Source of the DNA: Citrobacter amalonaticus
Lineage (GTDB): Bacteria; Pseudomonadota; Gammaproteobacteria; Enterobacterales; Enterobacteriaceae
Direction of reading: 5' to 3'
Length of the DNA stretch: 64,000 bases
Assembly (NCBI RefSeq): GCF_018323885.1
Contig: NZ_AP024585.1
Location: 620,001 to 684,000, forward strand
Positions 1 through 8,532 of this stretch are shown here, one piece after another; the first letter of the stretch is position 1, and the number at the start of each line of letters is the position of its first letter. A program made the position numbers and the translations under genes. The notes under the pieces were generated by a model, which saw only the letters and a list, made by a program, of their open reading frames with translations, did not search any database and was not told the DNA's origin.

Positions 1-597
1 AAAGTGCTTATGCAGCCAGAGTAAACCGGGGCCGGACTGGTAGCGCTCCAGACAGCCCTGTAAGCCGCAGCCGCACGTGATCTCCGGCAGGTTATAACGG
101 CGCATAAAGGTGGCGGGCAGCGGTAAATGCCCAAACTCGCTGGCCATCCGGTTGCGCCCACGATAGAGCTGCCCGTCGATCACCAGTCCTCCGCCCATGC
201 CGGTGCCAATAATGGCGCCAAAGATTCGCGAGAACTGACGGGCCTGCTGGGTATGCGCCTCCGACAGCGCGAAGCAGCAGCAGTCATTGTCCAGGGCCAC
301 CGAGCGGTTGAGTCGGTGCGCCAGATCGTCCATCACCTGCCGTCCGGTCAGACAGGGGACGTTCGACGACAGCAGCTTTCCGGTATGTCTGTCCATCAAT
401 CCAGGCATGCCAATGCCGATTTTGCCCTGCATTCCCGTAGCCCAGCCGGCGGTATCGATGAGCGAGGTAAAGGTCGAGAGAAAGAGTTCGTAATCCTGAA
501 CCGGCGTGGCTACGCGCTTGCGCCAGCAAACCTGCATTTCCTTATCAAAGGCGACAATTTCAGTTTTTGTGCCGCCAATATCAACACCGTAAAACAT
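1..597 (-). CDS. ROK-family sugar kinase, N-terminal 199 residues (cut by window edge)
   Basis: The frame opens at an ATG at 597 and runs off the left edge, so the C-terminus is missing. The N-terminus reads MFYGVDIGGTKTEIVAF, the ROK phosphate-binding DIGGT motif. It is followed by an LDNDCCCFALSEA segment (usual ROK sugar-binding region), a GTGMGGG loop and the zinc-type CGCGLQGCLE motif near residues 178-187. The layout resembles N-acetylglucosamine kinase NagK, so a cytoplasmic ATP-dependent hexose or amino-sugar kinase is likely. It is the last visible gene of the sugar ABC operon, 18 bases after the oxidoreductase, and probably phosphorylates the imported sugar. The exact substrate cannot be read from the sequence. 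The family call is firm; a NagK-like specificity is inference. Confidence 0.85.
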   Translation of the reverse strand, partial: MFYGVDIGGTKTEIVAFDKEMQVCWRKRVATPVQDYELFLSTFTSLIDTAGWATGMQGKIGIGMPGLMDRHTGKLLSSNVPCLTGRQVMDDLAHRLNRSVALDNDCCCFALSEAHTQQARQFSRIFGAIIGTGMGGGLVIDGQLYRGRNRMASEFGHLPLPATFMRRYNLPEITCGCGLQGCLERYQSGPGLLWLHKHF

Positions 598-615
598 GCC
601 ACATCTCCTCGAATT

Positions 616-1872
616 TCACAGTGTAACCAGACAGTTTTCCTTGCGAGCGCGCTCTGCGGCAAAGACCATTAAGTGACTTTCCAGCGATTCATCCGGGCCG
701 GAGAGAATCATACTTTGATCGCCCGCCATCACGGCGTGAATAAAGCGATCCATCAGATAGTAATCCCCGCCGCCGTGGCCTCCCATTTGGGTCTGCGTGC
801 CTGCGGCGATCTCGTCGATCGTGTAGAGCGTCTCGCTGTCCGTCAGAAAATCAAACACCCGGATCTGCTCGCCATCGCCCTCGAGATAGCCTTTCGTACC
901 GAAAAGACGCGTCTTTCGATCTTCCATACGGGTAAAGGCGGTCATGGTGAACGTCACGGTTTGCTGATGCGCGAAACGCAAGTTGACCACCTGATGATCC
1001 ACTACGTCGTTATCACAGCGATAAACGCAGCGGCCATACGGACCTTCGCGCAGCGCCTGACGGACATTTTCCTCGGTGGGATCCGCCGTCAGCACGCGAC
1101 GGAAATGTGGCGTGCATTTGTGATCCTCGCCGAGATAAATTTTGCAGGCTGACCAGGGGCAGCTCGCCTCAACCTGGCAATCCAGGCAGCGGTCGGCGGC
1201 ACCCTCCGGCTGGTTCTCCTTTACGAAATGACTCAGGTTGCCAAATGAGGTCACATCCTGACAGCGATCGCCCATGATGTAGCGGATCCAGTCCATATCG
1301 TGGCAGGATTTCTGTAACAGCATAAACGACGATTCCGCTTCGTTACGCCAGTTGCCGCGAACGAAAGAGTGCGCCTGGTGCCAGTAACCCACCGGCTCAA
1401 GATGCTGCATGCTGACGATATCGCCAATCACCCCGCTGTCGAGCAGGGACTTGAGTTTTTGCGTATAGCGGGTGTAGCGCAGAACGTGGGCGACACCCAA
1501 TAAGACGTTGTTGCGCTTCACCGCAGCGATGATGGTGCGGCACTCTTCCGGCGTGGGAGCGATCGGTTTTTCCAGCAAAATATGATAGCCGAGGTCGGCA
1601 AACGCGACGGCAGGCTCTTTGTGCATCGTATCCTGAGTACAAATCAGTACGACATCTGCCATTCGTGGGCGGGCCGCCGCCTCTTTCCAGTCGCGAAAGA
1701 TGTTTTCCTGCTCAATTTGATGCTGAGCGACAAACTGTTGGCGATACGCCTCTCTGGGTTCCGCCACGCCGACCACCTGCATGCGGTCCGGATGCTCAAG
1801 CGCGTAGCGAGAATAGATTTCGCCGCGCGCGCCTGCGCCCACCACTAACACGGTCACTTTCTTTGCACACAT
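616..1872 (-). CDS. Gfo/Idh/MocA-family NAD(P)-dependent oxidoreductase with a cysteine cluster
   Basis: A 418-residue protein with an N-terminal Rossmann fold (VVGAGARGEIY, residues 10-20) and the family's LLEKPIAPTPEEC motif near residue 100, whose EKP lysine is a usual catalytic residue. The long C-terminal substrate domain contains an unusual cysteine-rich insertion near residues 229-243 (CLDCQVEASCPWSAC, spacing CX2CX5CX4C). Members oxidise or reduce sugars, inositols or sugar phosphates, or act on glycosides. A GAGAGG ribosome site precedes the ATG. It lies between the ATPase and the kinase genes on the same strand, so it probably converts the imported sugar. The substrate is unknown; the cysteines may bind a metal. 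Confidence 0.85.
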   Translation of the reverse strand: MCAKKVTVLVVGAGARGEIYSRYALEHPDRMQVVGVAEPREAYRQQFVAQHQIEQENIFRDWKEAAARPRMADVVLICTQDTMHKEPAVAFADLGYHILLEKPIAPTPEECRTIIAAVKRNNVLLGVAHVLRYTRYTQKLKSLLDSGVIGDIVSMQHLEPVGYWHQAHSFVRGNWRNEAESSFMLLQKSCHDMDWIRYIMGDRCQDVTSFGNLSHFVKENQPEGAADRCLDCQVEASCPWSACKIYLGEDHKCTPHFRRVLTADPTEENVRQALREGPYGRCVYRCDNDVVDHQVVNLRFAHQQTVTFTMTAFTRMEDRKTRLFGTKGYLEGDGEQIRVFDFLTDSETLYTIDEIAAGTQTQMGGHGGGDYYLMDRFIHAVMAGDQSMILSGPDESLESHLMVFAAERARKENCLVTL

Positions 1873-1977
1873 ATAAGCCTCTCATTTTGCCCTTGCCTGC
1901 GTTCGCGTTGTTCTGCGCGGCGGGGCATTAAAAAAACAAACTGGAATTGCTTGCACCTGATGATGACGTTCGCGATT

Positions 1978-3090
1978 TCAGGCACTGGCTAAATTTTCTT
2001 CATTCTGCTTATCGAATAAAAAGGCGGCTTCAAGATTGAATTTCACCCTGATCGATTCGCCGGGCAGCGGACTCCAGTCCGGTGACGAATTGACTCGCAG
2101 GATCATTTGCTGTGCGCCGATATCGAAATGCAGGAGATCTTCATTGCCCATTCTTTCCACGTTGGTGATCCGGGCGTCGAAAGCCGCAGGATCGTTGTGC
2201 TGCGCCAACTGAATCGCCTCCGGACGAATGCCAAACCAGACGCTGTCGTGCGGATAATCCGTCAGTTGGGAGATAAGTCGTGCGGTTAAGGGCAAGGTCA
2301 GCGCGTCATTCAGACGCAGTCCGTGCGTGTGCGGGTCGAGCCCCAGAAGATGGATATTCATTGCCGGGTTACCAATGAAACCCGCCACGAATTTATTCTT
2401 TGGCTGATGGTAGATATTGCCCGGCGTGTCGACCTGCATGATCCGTCCACCGTTGAGCACGCAAATGCGGTCACCCATGGTCATCGCTTCAATCTGATCG
2501 TGTGTGACATACACCATTGTCGCGTTCACGCCTTCGTGACGCAGTTGGCGGTGAAGTTCCGTCAGGCGCACGCGCATTGACACGCGCAGTTTGGCGTCGA
2601 GATTGGACAACGGCTCATCAAACAAAAACACCTCAGGCTTACGCACAATGGCTCTGCCGACGGCAACGCGCTGGCACTGACCCCCTGAAAGTTGACCCGG
2701 TTTTTTGTCGAGTAGCGTTTCGATTTCCAGTTTGCGCGCGGCTTCCCGCACACGAACATCTATCTCCTGCTTGTTCATTTTGCCCTGCAGGCTGAAGGCC
2801 ATATTTTTGTAGATCGTCATGTGGGGATAGAGGGCGTAGTTTTGAAAAACCATCGCCACGCCACGTTCTTTTGGCAGCAAGTCGTTAACGCACCGTTCGC
2901 CAATGGAAATATGACCATGAGTAATCTCTTCCAGACCGGCGATCATGCGCAGTAACGTTGATTTGGCGCAGCCGGATGGCCCGACAAAAACCATAAATTC
3001 GCCATCGTGAATTTCAAGGTCAACGCCATGAATCGCCTGAAAGCCATTCGGATAGATTTTGCCTACTGACTGTAATTGAATGCCTGACAT
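1978..3090 (-). CDS. ABC sugar transporter ATPase (MalK/UgpC type)
   Basis: A 370-residue CUT1-class importer ATPase. Visible motifs are Walker A GPSGCAKST near residues 38-46, signature LSGGQCQRVAVGRA, Walker B VFLFDEPLSNLD and the switch histidine in YVTHDQ. The C-terminal 130 residues form the OB-fold regulatory domain typical of MalK and UgpC. Total length fits the family. Walker A has Ala in place of the Gly just before the catalytic Lys, which is unusual; the other motifs look intact. It follows the permease gene by 11 bases and should energise that membrane pair on the cytoplasmic face. Confidence 0.92.
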   Translation of the reverse strand: MSGIQLQSVGKIYPNGFQAIHGVDLEIHDGEFMVFVGPSGCAKSTLLRMIAGLEEITHGHISIGERCVNDLLPKERGVAMVFQNYALYPHMTIYKNMAFSLQGKMNKQEIDVRVREAARKLEIETLLDKKPGQLSGGQCQRVAVGRAIVRKPEVFLFDEPLSNLDAKLRVSMRVRLTELHRQLRHEGVNATMVYVTHDQIEAMTMGDRICVLNGGRIMQVDTPGNIYHQPKNKFVAGFIGNPAMNIHLLGLDPHTHGLRLNDALTLPLTARLISQLTDYPHDSVWFGIRPEAIQLAQHNDPAAFDARITNVERMGNEDLLHFDIGAQQMILRVNSSPDWSPLPGESIRVKFNLEAAFLFDKQNEENLASA

Positions 3091-3101
3091 AATAATGCCC
3101 C

Positions 3102-3926
3102 TTATCCTTTAATTCCGGCACCGGCGATGCCACGAATGAAATAGCGCTGGAAGAAGATATAAAGTAACAACATGGGGATAATCGCGAGCAACGCTCCCGC
3201 CATGAGCATGGGATACTCCACCCCGGCGCGACCGGAGAGCGAGGCCAGACCCACCGGCAGCGTCATTTTGTCCATTGAGGTATTGACGATGAGCGGCCAC
3301 ATTAAGTTATTCCAGCTCCACAACCCGTTAATAATGACGCAGGCGATAAGTCCCGGTTTAATCAGCGGCAGCATGATTTTGAAAAAGATCGTTAAATGGT
3401 TATAACCATCCATAATGGCCGCTTCTTCCAGCTCTTTCGGTACGGAAAGAAAAAACTGGCGCAATAAAAAGGCGCTATAAATACTGAATAATCCCGGCAG
3501 CACCAGGCCTGGAATGGAGTTCAGCAGACCTATTTTCTCGATCGTTAAAAACTGCGGGATCAAAAAGATCTGTCCGGGAACCATCAGAATCGAAATGCAG
3601 AGCATAAAGAGGAGATCGCGCCCTTTAAAACGCAGGCGGGAGAAACCATACGCCGCCATCGCGGCAATCAGCGTCTGTAAGATGACGATAACCAGCGTGG
3701 AAACGATCGAGTTAAAATAAAAGCTACCAAACGGCATCTCATGCAAGATTTTATCGTACGCCTGAAACCCCGGATTGGCGGGCAGCAGGATCGGCGGAAA
3801 GGCAATACTTTCCGCCTGGGTTTTAAACGAGGTGATGATCATCCAGAGAAAGGGAACCACCGTGACCAGCGTCGCCAGGATCATCAGGCCATAAATCAGC
3901 CATTTTTCACGTTTTGTCATGAACAT
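3102..3926 (-). CDS. ABC sugar transporter inner-membrane permease (MalG/UgpE type)
   Basis: A 274-residue protein with about six hydrophobic helices beginning near residue 10. The cytoplasmic EAA loop that docks the ATPase is visible as EEAAIMDGYNHLTIFFKI around residues 180-197. It has the short N-terminus of the MalG-type subunit, in contrast to its larger neighbour. The gene lies 10 bases after the first permease and 11 before the ATPase. A second in-frame ATG two codons downstream (3920) is possible. Part of the putative CUT1 importer; substrate unknown. Confidence 0.9.
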   Translation of the reverse strand: MFMTKREKWLIYGLMILATLVTVVPFLWMIITSFKTQAESIAFPPILLPANPGFQAYDKILHEMPFGSFYFNSIVSTLVIVILQTLIAAMAAYGFSRLRFKGRDLLFMLCISILMVPGQIFLIPQFLTIEKIGLLNSIPGLVLPGLFSIYSAFLLRQFFLSVPKELEEAAIMDGYNHLTIFFKIMLPLIKPGLIACVIINGLWSWNNLMWPLIVNTSMDKMTLPVGLASLSGRAGVEYPMLMAGALLAIIPMLLLYIFFQRYFIRGIAGAGIKG

Positions 3927-3936
3927 AGTGGTTGCC

Positions 3937-4881
3937 TTACTGTGCTTTAAGCCGTTTGCCTATCCATATCTGCAGCAGGGTCAGTACCATCGTGATAACG
4001 AAAATCACCACGGCAATCGCGGAGGCGTACCCTTTTTCATGGTAGATAAAGGCGTATTTATAAAAGAGATAAGCGATGGTCATGGTCTGATCGTCCACCA
4101 TGGAAGAACTGCCAAACAGCAGATACACCACATCGAATATTTGCAGCGTTTCGATAAACGAGATCACCAGAACGAAGAACAGCGTCGGGATCATTAGCGG
4201 CAGGGTAATTGACCAGAAGCCGCGCAGTTTACTGATGCCATCCAGAGACATGGCTTCATAAATCTGCTTCGGGATCCCCTGCAAGCCGGCGAGCAGAATG
4301 ATCATCTTCAGAGCGATAGCCGACCAGATAATAACCAGTGAGGCGCTCAGACGGACAATATCCGGATCGGATAACCAACCAATGGCGGGAATATCGAAAT
4401 AAGCCAGGATCTGATTGAGTAAACCGAAATTACGGTTCATCAACCACTGCCAGACCATCGCAATGGCGGCAGGCATCGTAACGGCCGGAAGAAATAACAG
4501 CGTACGGAACAGCCACTGACCGCGAATCGCCTGGTTTAAACCAATCGCCAGCAGTAAAGACAGGACCGTGATCACCGGCACACAAATAAAAACATAGGCC
4601 AGCGTATTCACTATCGCCGAACGGAATTCATCATCGCTGAATAAATTAATGTAATTATCCAGATTGATTGTCGTCCAGATCTGAAACTCGCCCAGATCGG
4701 TAAAACTGTAAAATACGTTCTGGAAGAACGGCGTAAAGTAAAAAATAACTAATCCTGCCAACAGCGGCAGAATCATTATCCACCCCCAGAAACGTTCTTC
4801 TTTTTCCAGTCGGGTCAGGGATTTTTTATGGGGTTCCTTGGCCGATAACGGCGGGGATGCCGCTTCATCTGAATAGCTCAT
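3937..4881 (-). CDS. ABC sugar transporter inner-membrane permease (MalF/UgpA type)
   Basis: A 314-residue integral membrane protein with a charged cytoplasmic N-terminus of about 30 residues (LTRLEKEERFWGW), then six predicted transmembrane helices. The EAA-loop motif QIYEAMSLDGISKLRGFWSI near residues 206-225 contacts the ATPase. It pairs with the MalG-type subunit encoded next and receives sugar from the binding protein encoded just upstream. The 80-base gap to the binding-protein gene is the largest inside the transporter cassette, as is common when the binding protein is made in excess. Confidence 0.9.
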   Translation of the reverse strand: MSYSDEAASPPLSAKEPHKKSLTRLEKEERFWGWIMILPLLAGLVIFYFTPFFQNVFYSFTDLGEFQIWTTINLDNYINLFSDDEFRSAIVNTLAYVFICVPVITVLSLLLAIGLNQAIRGQWLFRTLLFLPAVTMPAAIAMVWQWLMNRNFGLLNQILAYFDIPAIGWLSDPDIVRLSASLVIIWSAIALKMIILLAGLQGIPKQIYEAMSLDGISKLRGFWSITLPLMIPTLFFVLVISFIETLQIFDVVYLLFGSSSMVDDQTMTIAYLFYKYAFIYHEKGYASAIAVVIFVITMVLTLLQIWIGKRLKAQ

Positions 4882-4961
4882 ACAGACTCCGGGATGCTCA
4901 CTTTACAAACAATAAATGGGTTAACGCAGGAGAGGTGAGAGGGAGCAAGGCTCCCTCACGA

Positions 4962-6221
4962 TTATTTCTGCATTTCACGCTCAACGCGTTTTGCGACACC
5001 CGGCATAACCTGTTGCGGATCATTTCCCATCCAGACTTTTTTCAGCCCGTCGTTGAGAATGCTATTCCATTTCGCGGTATTGGATCCGGCAGTGGGATAT
5101 TTATGAGAAAATGCCAGTGAATCGATATAGGCGGAAACATCAACATCCTTAAAGCCTTCCGCCCACGCTTTGGCGACTTTCTGATTGGCCGGAATCACCA
5201 CTTTGCCCGCCGCCAGCGTTTGCTGCGCATGTTCTGAACTCATAAATTCAATGAATTTCCAGGCGGCCTCTTTATGCTGGCTTTTGGCCGACATGGCGAA
5301 TGCCAGGCTATGAGAGACGCCAGCCTGTTCTGCCATTTTGGGCATCGGGACTACGCCGACATGATCGTTAATCAGTTCGTTCTGCGAGAACGGCAGCGCC
5401 CACCAGGAGCCCGCGTAGATCATCGCCACTCGGTTGGACTGGAAGACGTCGGCGGCTTTCATTTCGCCTGGCGGCTGGAGCAATCCTGCCTTCAGCATTC
5501 CCTGAACGTCGCGATACATGGCGATCGCGTTGTCGCTGGCAACGTCCGTTTTACCCTCTGGCAGGACAATCTGAGTGCCGGCCTGGAGCAGCAGGTTAAA
5601 GTAACTGTCCTGACCGCTGCCGAGATCCATCGCCAACGGATAAGAATGCTGATCCAGATTTTTACGTAACTGTTCCGATTTCTGTTTTAAATCGTCCCAC
5701 GTCCAGTTTTTATCGGGATAGGTTACGCCAGCCTGATCAAACATTTTTTTGTTATACCACACGGCAATCGCGTCGATATCACGTGGAATAGCGTATTGCG
5801 CAGACTGGTACTGATAAGCATCGACAGAGCTTTTCACGAAATCATCAAGATTTGGTGATGATTTGTCTTTTAAATAAGGGGTCAGTGGTTCCAGCATGCC
5901 ATTTTTAACGTACTGCTGAAAATTCGGCATATTCATCCAGAATACATCCGGCGCCACATTTCCTCCGACCGCTGAACTGAGTTTTATGAAATATTGATCA
6001 TAGGGCGTTAGTTCAATTTCAACTTTCACACCGGGATTGTTTTTTTCAAACTCATTAACCAGTTGCTGTTCGCCGGGAAGTTGATTTCGATCCCATAGCG
6101 TATAGCGTAATTTAACGGGTTTATCTGTCGTCTGGCCTTCTGCACTGGCAACCGCCGGCGCGGCCAGTAAACAGGAAAAAAGGCATGCCAGGGCGACATT
6201 ATTTTTATTCAAGGTATACAT
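4962..6221 (-). CDS. periplasmic sugar-binding protein of the ABC importer (UgpB/MalE-like)
   Basis: The chosen ATG at 6221 follows a GAGGGAAG ribosome site and gives 419 residues; an ORF opening at 6275 lacks such a site. The N-terminus is a signal peptide (Lys-containing start, hydrophobic core, cleavage near AVASA at about residue 27). The mature protein has the solute-binding protein family 1 pattern: LWDRNQLPGEQQLVNEFEKNNPGVKVE at the start, DVFWMNMPNFQQYV and AVWYNKKMFDQAGV. It is first in the operon and presumably sets specificity. I cannot name the ligand: nearby kinase and oxidoreductase genes suggest a hexose, amino sugar or oligosaccharide. Confidence 0.9.
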   Translation of the reverse strand: MYTLNKNNVALACLFSCLLAAPAVASAEGQTTDKPVKLRYTLWDRNQLPGEQQLVNEFEKNNPGVKVEIELTPYDQYFIKLSSAVGGNVAPDVFWMNMPNFQQYVKNGMLEPLTPYLKDKSSPNLDDFVKSSVDAYQYQSAQYAIPRDIDAIAVWYNKKMFDQAGVTYPDKNWTWDDLKQKSEQLRKNLDQHSYPLAMDLGSGQDSYFNLLLQAGTQIVLPEGKTDVASDNAIAMYRDVQGMLKAGLLQPPGEMKAADVFQSNRVAMIYAGSWWALPFSQNELINDHVGVVPMPKMAEQAGVSHSLAFAMSAKSQHKEAAWKFIEFMSSEHAQQTLAAGKVVIPANQKVAKAWAEGFKDVDVSAYIDSLAFSHKYPTAGSNTAKWNSILNDGLKKVWMGNDPQQVMPGVAKRVEREMQK

Positions 6222-6578
6222 AACTTCCCTCTTTATTCGGGTCAGAATGTCGGTGAGGTAAATTACAGAAGCCATTGAATCTTGTGTTTAACAAAGGGGA
6301 AAGTCAAAGGGGGAAAAATGAGGGAATTATCGCATTAAAACAGCCCGGCTTTTCGGTAGGTTTCTCTTTTATCAAAACGAAAAGAGGGCGAAAAGGGAGG
6401 GCTCAGACATTATTCTTTCTTTCAACGGGTTAGGATTTTTACACCAACGAAAATCGAAAAATGGCGGGCGAAAAATTAACCTTCAAAACTGCGAGCACTA
6501 TCACCTTATCTTTCGCGGACAGAAAAGAAAAAACGGGGATTAATCCCCGTTTTCTCGGTTGCTTTCGTTTCGAAAATA
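6222..6578. promoter_or_regulatory. intergenic region: sugar ABC operon promoter with CGAAAA repeats
   Basis: This 357-base stretch holds the leader of the ABC operon (transcribed leftwards) and the end of garD. Several CGAAAA direct repeats are visible at 6378-6383, 6389-6394, 6448-6453, 6455-6460 and 6469-6474; two of them sit in the longer context GGGCGAAAA. They may be operator half-sites for the operon's regulator, which is not in the window. I did not find a convincing -35/-10 pair. Confidence 0.35.
6531..6552 (-). terminator. rho-independent terminator after garD
   Basis: A near-perfect palindrome built on ACGGGGAT/ATCCCCGT lies 27 bases past the garD stop and is followed on the minus strand by a run of T (TTTTTTC). 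It separates garD from the ABC operon transcribed in the same direction. Confidence 0.85.
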
Positions 6579-8150
6579 TCAGGTCACTGGCGCCGGGTTA
6601 AATACGGCCAGCTGATTGTGCAGTCCCCATTGATCGGAGAACGTTTTCTTACGGCCGCTGGCGACATCGAGAATAAACTCAAACAGTTTCTGACCGACTT
6701 CCTCAATGGTCTCTTCGCCCGTGGCGATGGTACCCGCATTGATATCCATTAAATCGTACCAGCGATTTGCCAGTTCGGTACGGGTTGCCATCTTAATCAC
6801 CGGCACGGCCATCAGGCCATAGGGGGTACCGCGACCCGTGGTGAACACCTGAACGGTGATCCCGGACGCGACCTGCTGTGTGCCGCAGACAAAATCGCTG
6901 GCGGGCGTTGCGGCATAAATCAGACCGCGTTTGGTCGGGCGCTGACCCGGAGAGAGCACTTCGACAATCGCGCTTTTACCGGATTTCGCAATTGAGCCCA
7001 GCGCTTTTTCCACCACATTCGCCAGACCACCTTTTTTGTTACCCGGAGAGGGGTTAGCGCTGCGATCGGTTTTTCCCATATCGAGATAGTTGTCGTACCA
7101 GGCCATCTCTTCCAGCAGACGTTTACCTACCTCTTCGTTGATGGTGCGCGGCGTCAGCAGATGAATCGCATCACGCACTTCGGTGACTTCGGAGAACATC
7201 ACCGTGGCGCCGCAGCGTACCAGCAGGTCAGAGGCGTAGCCCACTGCCGGGTTTGCCGTCACGCCGGAAAACGCATCGCTGCCGCCGCACTGCATGCCGA
7301 CAACCAGTTCAGAGGCCGGGCAGGTTTCGCGCTGGCGCAGATTCAGTTTAACCAGATGGCGCTCAGCGACCTGCAGGATATTATCGACCATGGAACGGAA
7401 GCCCACATGCTTTTCGTCCTGAAGGCTGACGATGCTGGCGCTGTCGACCGGAATACTTTGCACATCGTCAGTACCTTCCAATAAACGTTCCGGCTGCAGT
7501 TTTTCACAGCCCAGGCCAATGACCATCACTTCGCCGCCAAAGTTTGGGTTCAGCGAGATGTTATGGATGGTGCGGATCGGCACCACAGCTGCCGGCGCGT
7601 TAATTGCCACGCCGCAACCGTACAGGTGGTTAAGTCCGACCACACCATCGACGTTCGGGTATTTAGGCAGCAGATCGCGCTCAATGATTTTGACGACATA
7701 ATCCACCACACCAGCCACACAGTGCACGCTGGTGGTGATGCCGAGCAGATTCTTGGTGCCTACGCTACCATCGGCGTTGCGGTAGCCTTCAAAGGTATAG
7801 CCTTCCAGCGGCGGCAGCGGTTCCGGAACTTTGGTCGCCAGTGGCAGCGTGTTCAACGGCGGCGCTGTCGGTAGCTCAACCATGGATTCATCAATCCAGC
7901 TTCCGCGCGGAATGTCGCGCACGGCGTAGCCGATCACTTCACCGTAACGTATGATTTCACCATGAACCGGAATATCCACCAGCGCGACTTTATGTCCCTG
8001 TGGAATATGTTCAATCAGCTCCAGTCCATCCGGGAATCGCGTCCCGGCTTTCAAACCATTGTCATTAACAATGATCGCCACATTATCTGTTTCGTGGACC
8101 TTTATATAAAATGCGCTCGGCGATTCTTGTCTGATGTCGATGTTGGCCAT
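6579..8150 (-). CDS. garD: galactarate dehydratase
   Basis: A 523-residue protein of the same length as E. coli GarD and recognisable throughout ([20 protein letters not shown] at the start). It dehydrates galactarate to 5-keto-4-deoxy-D-glucarate in the cytoplasm, the first step of galactarate catabolism; the product is the substrate of GarL. The N-terminal SAF-like domain (about residues 1-100) is joined to the large UxaA/GarD catalytic domain containing [19 protein letters not shown] (here [10 protein letters not shown]) and SPGNKKGG motifs. It is divergent from garP. Family paralogue uxaA lies at 37535-39022. Confidence 0.97.
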   Translation of the reverse strand: MANIDIRQESPSAFYIKVHETDNVAIIVNDNGLKAGTRFPDGLELIEHIPQGHKVALVDIPVHGEIIRYGEVIGYAVRDIPRGSWIDESMVELPTAPPLNTLPLATKVPEPLPPLEGYTFEGYRNADGSVGTKNLLGITTSVHCVAGVVDYVVKIIERDLLPKYPNVDGVVGLNHLYGCGVAINAPAAVVPIRTIHNISLNPNFGGEVMVIGLGCEKLQPERLLEGTDDVQSIPVDSASIVSLQDEKHVGFRSMVDNILQVAERHLVKLNLRQRETCPASELVVGMQCGGSDAFSGVTANPAVGYASDLLVRCGATVMFSEVTEVRDAIHLLTPRTINEEVGKRLLEEMAWYDNYLDMGKTDRSANPSPGNKKGGLANVVEKALGSIAKSGKSAIVEVLSPGQRPTKRGLIYAATPASDFVCGTQQVASGITVQVFTTGRGTPYGLMAVPVIKMATRTELANRWYDLMDINAGTIATGEETIEEVGQKLFEFILDVASGRKKTFSDQWGLHNQLAVFNPAPVT

Positions 8151-8532
8151 TGTCCAGTATTCTCCAACCGGGGTGATAATAATATAGAAAGATTCTGCGA
8201 ATCTGATTATTAAAATAAGGAAGACCTGTCGTGAAATAAGGATGTCAGGAGTTCAAAAATAAGAATGTGATCCAGGTCACTCGTTATGGTGAAAGCCCGG
8301 CTATCAGGGGCGGTAAAGCGTAAATATGTGCATCAGCGCCCAGCGTTATGTGCATTTGCTCAAAATATTATTTGTAATTAACATCGTTAATGAGCATCTG
8401 CACAATGCGTAATGCTCTCTGCCTGATTATACTGAATCACGAAATGAGTATCTGTATTTATTAATAAGCGATAGCGTCTGTCATCAATAAATAATAATAA
8501 ATGTGTCTGCTTAAGTGCCTGAGGTAAATAAA
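8151..8532. promoter_or_regulatory. divergent garD/garP promoter region
   Basis: A 382-base AT-rich spacer between divergent galactarate genes. In E. coli both sides are activated by the diacid sensor CdaR (SdaR). A clear CRP-type site lies at 8266-8281. I did not identify a CdaR operator. The garP ribosome site CTGAGG is at about 8519-8524. Confidence 0.6.
8266..8281. promoter_or_regulatory. CRP-binding site in the garD/garP spacer
   Basis: The sequence TGTGATCCAGGTCACT matches the CRP consensus TGTGA-N6-TCACA in nine of ten core positions. It sits 115 bases upstream of garD and about 250 upstream of garP, which suggests catabolite control of garD and perhaps both operons. Confidence 0.7.
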
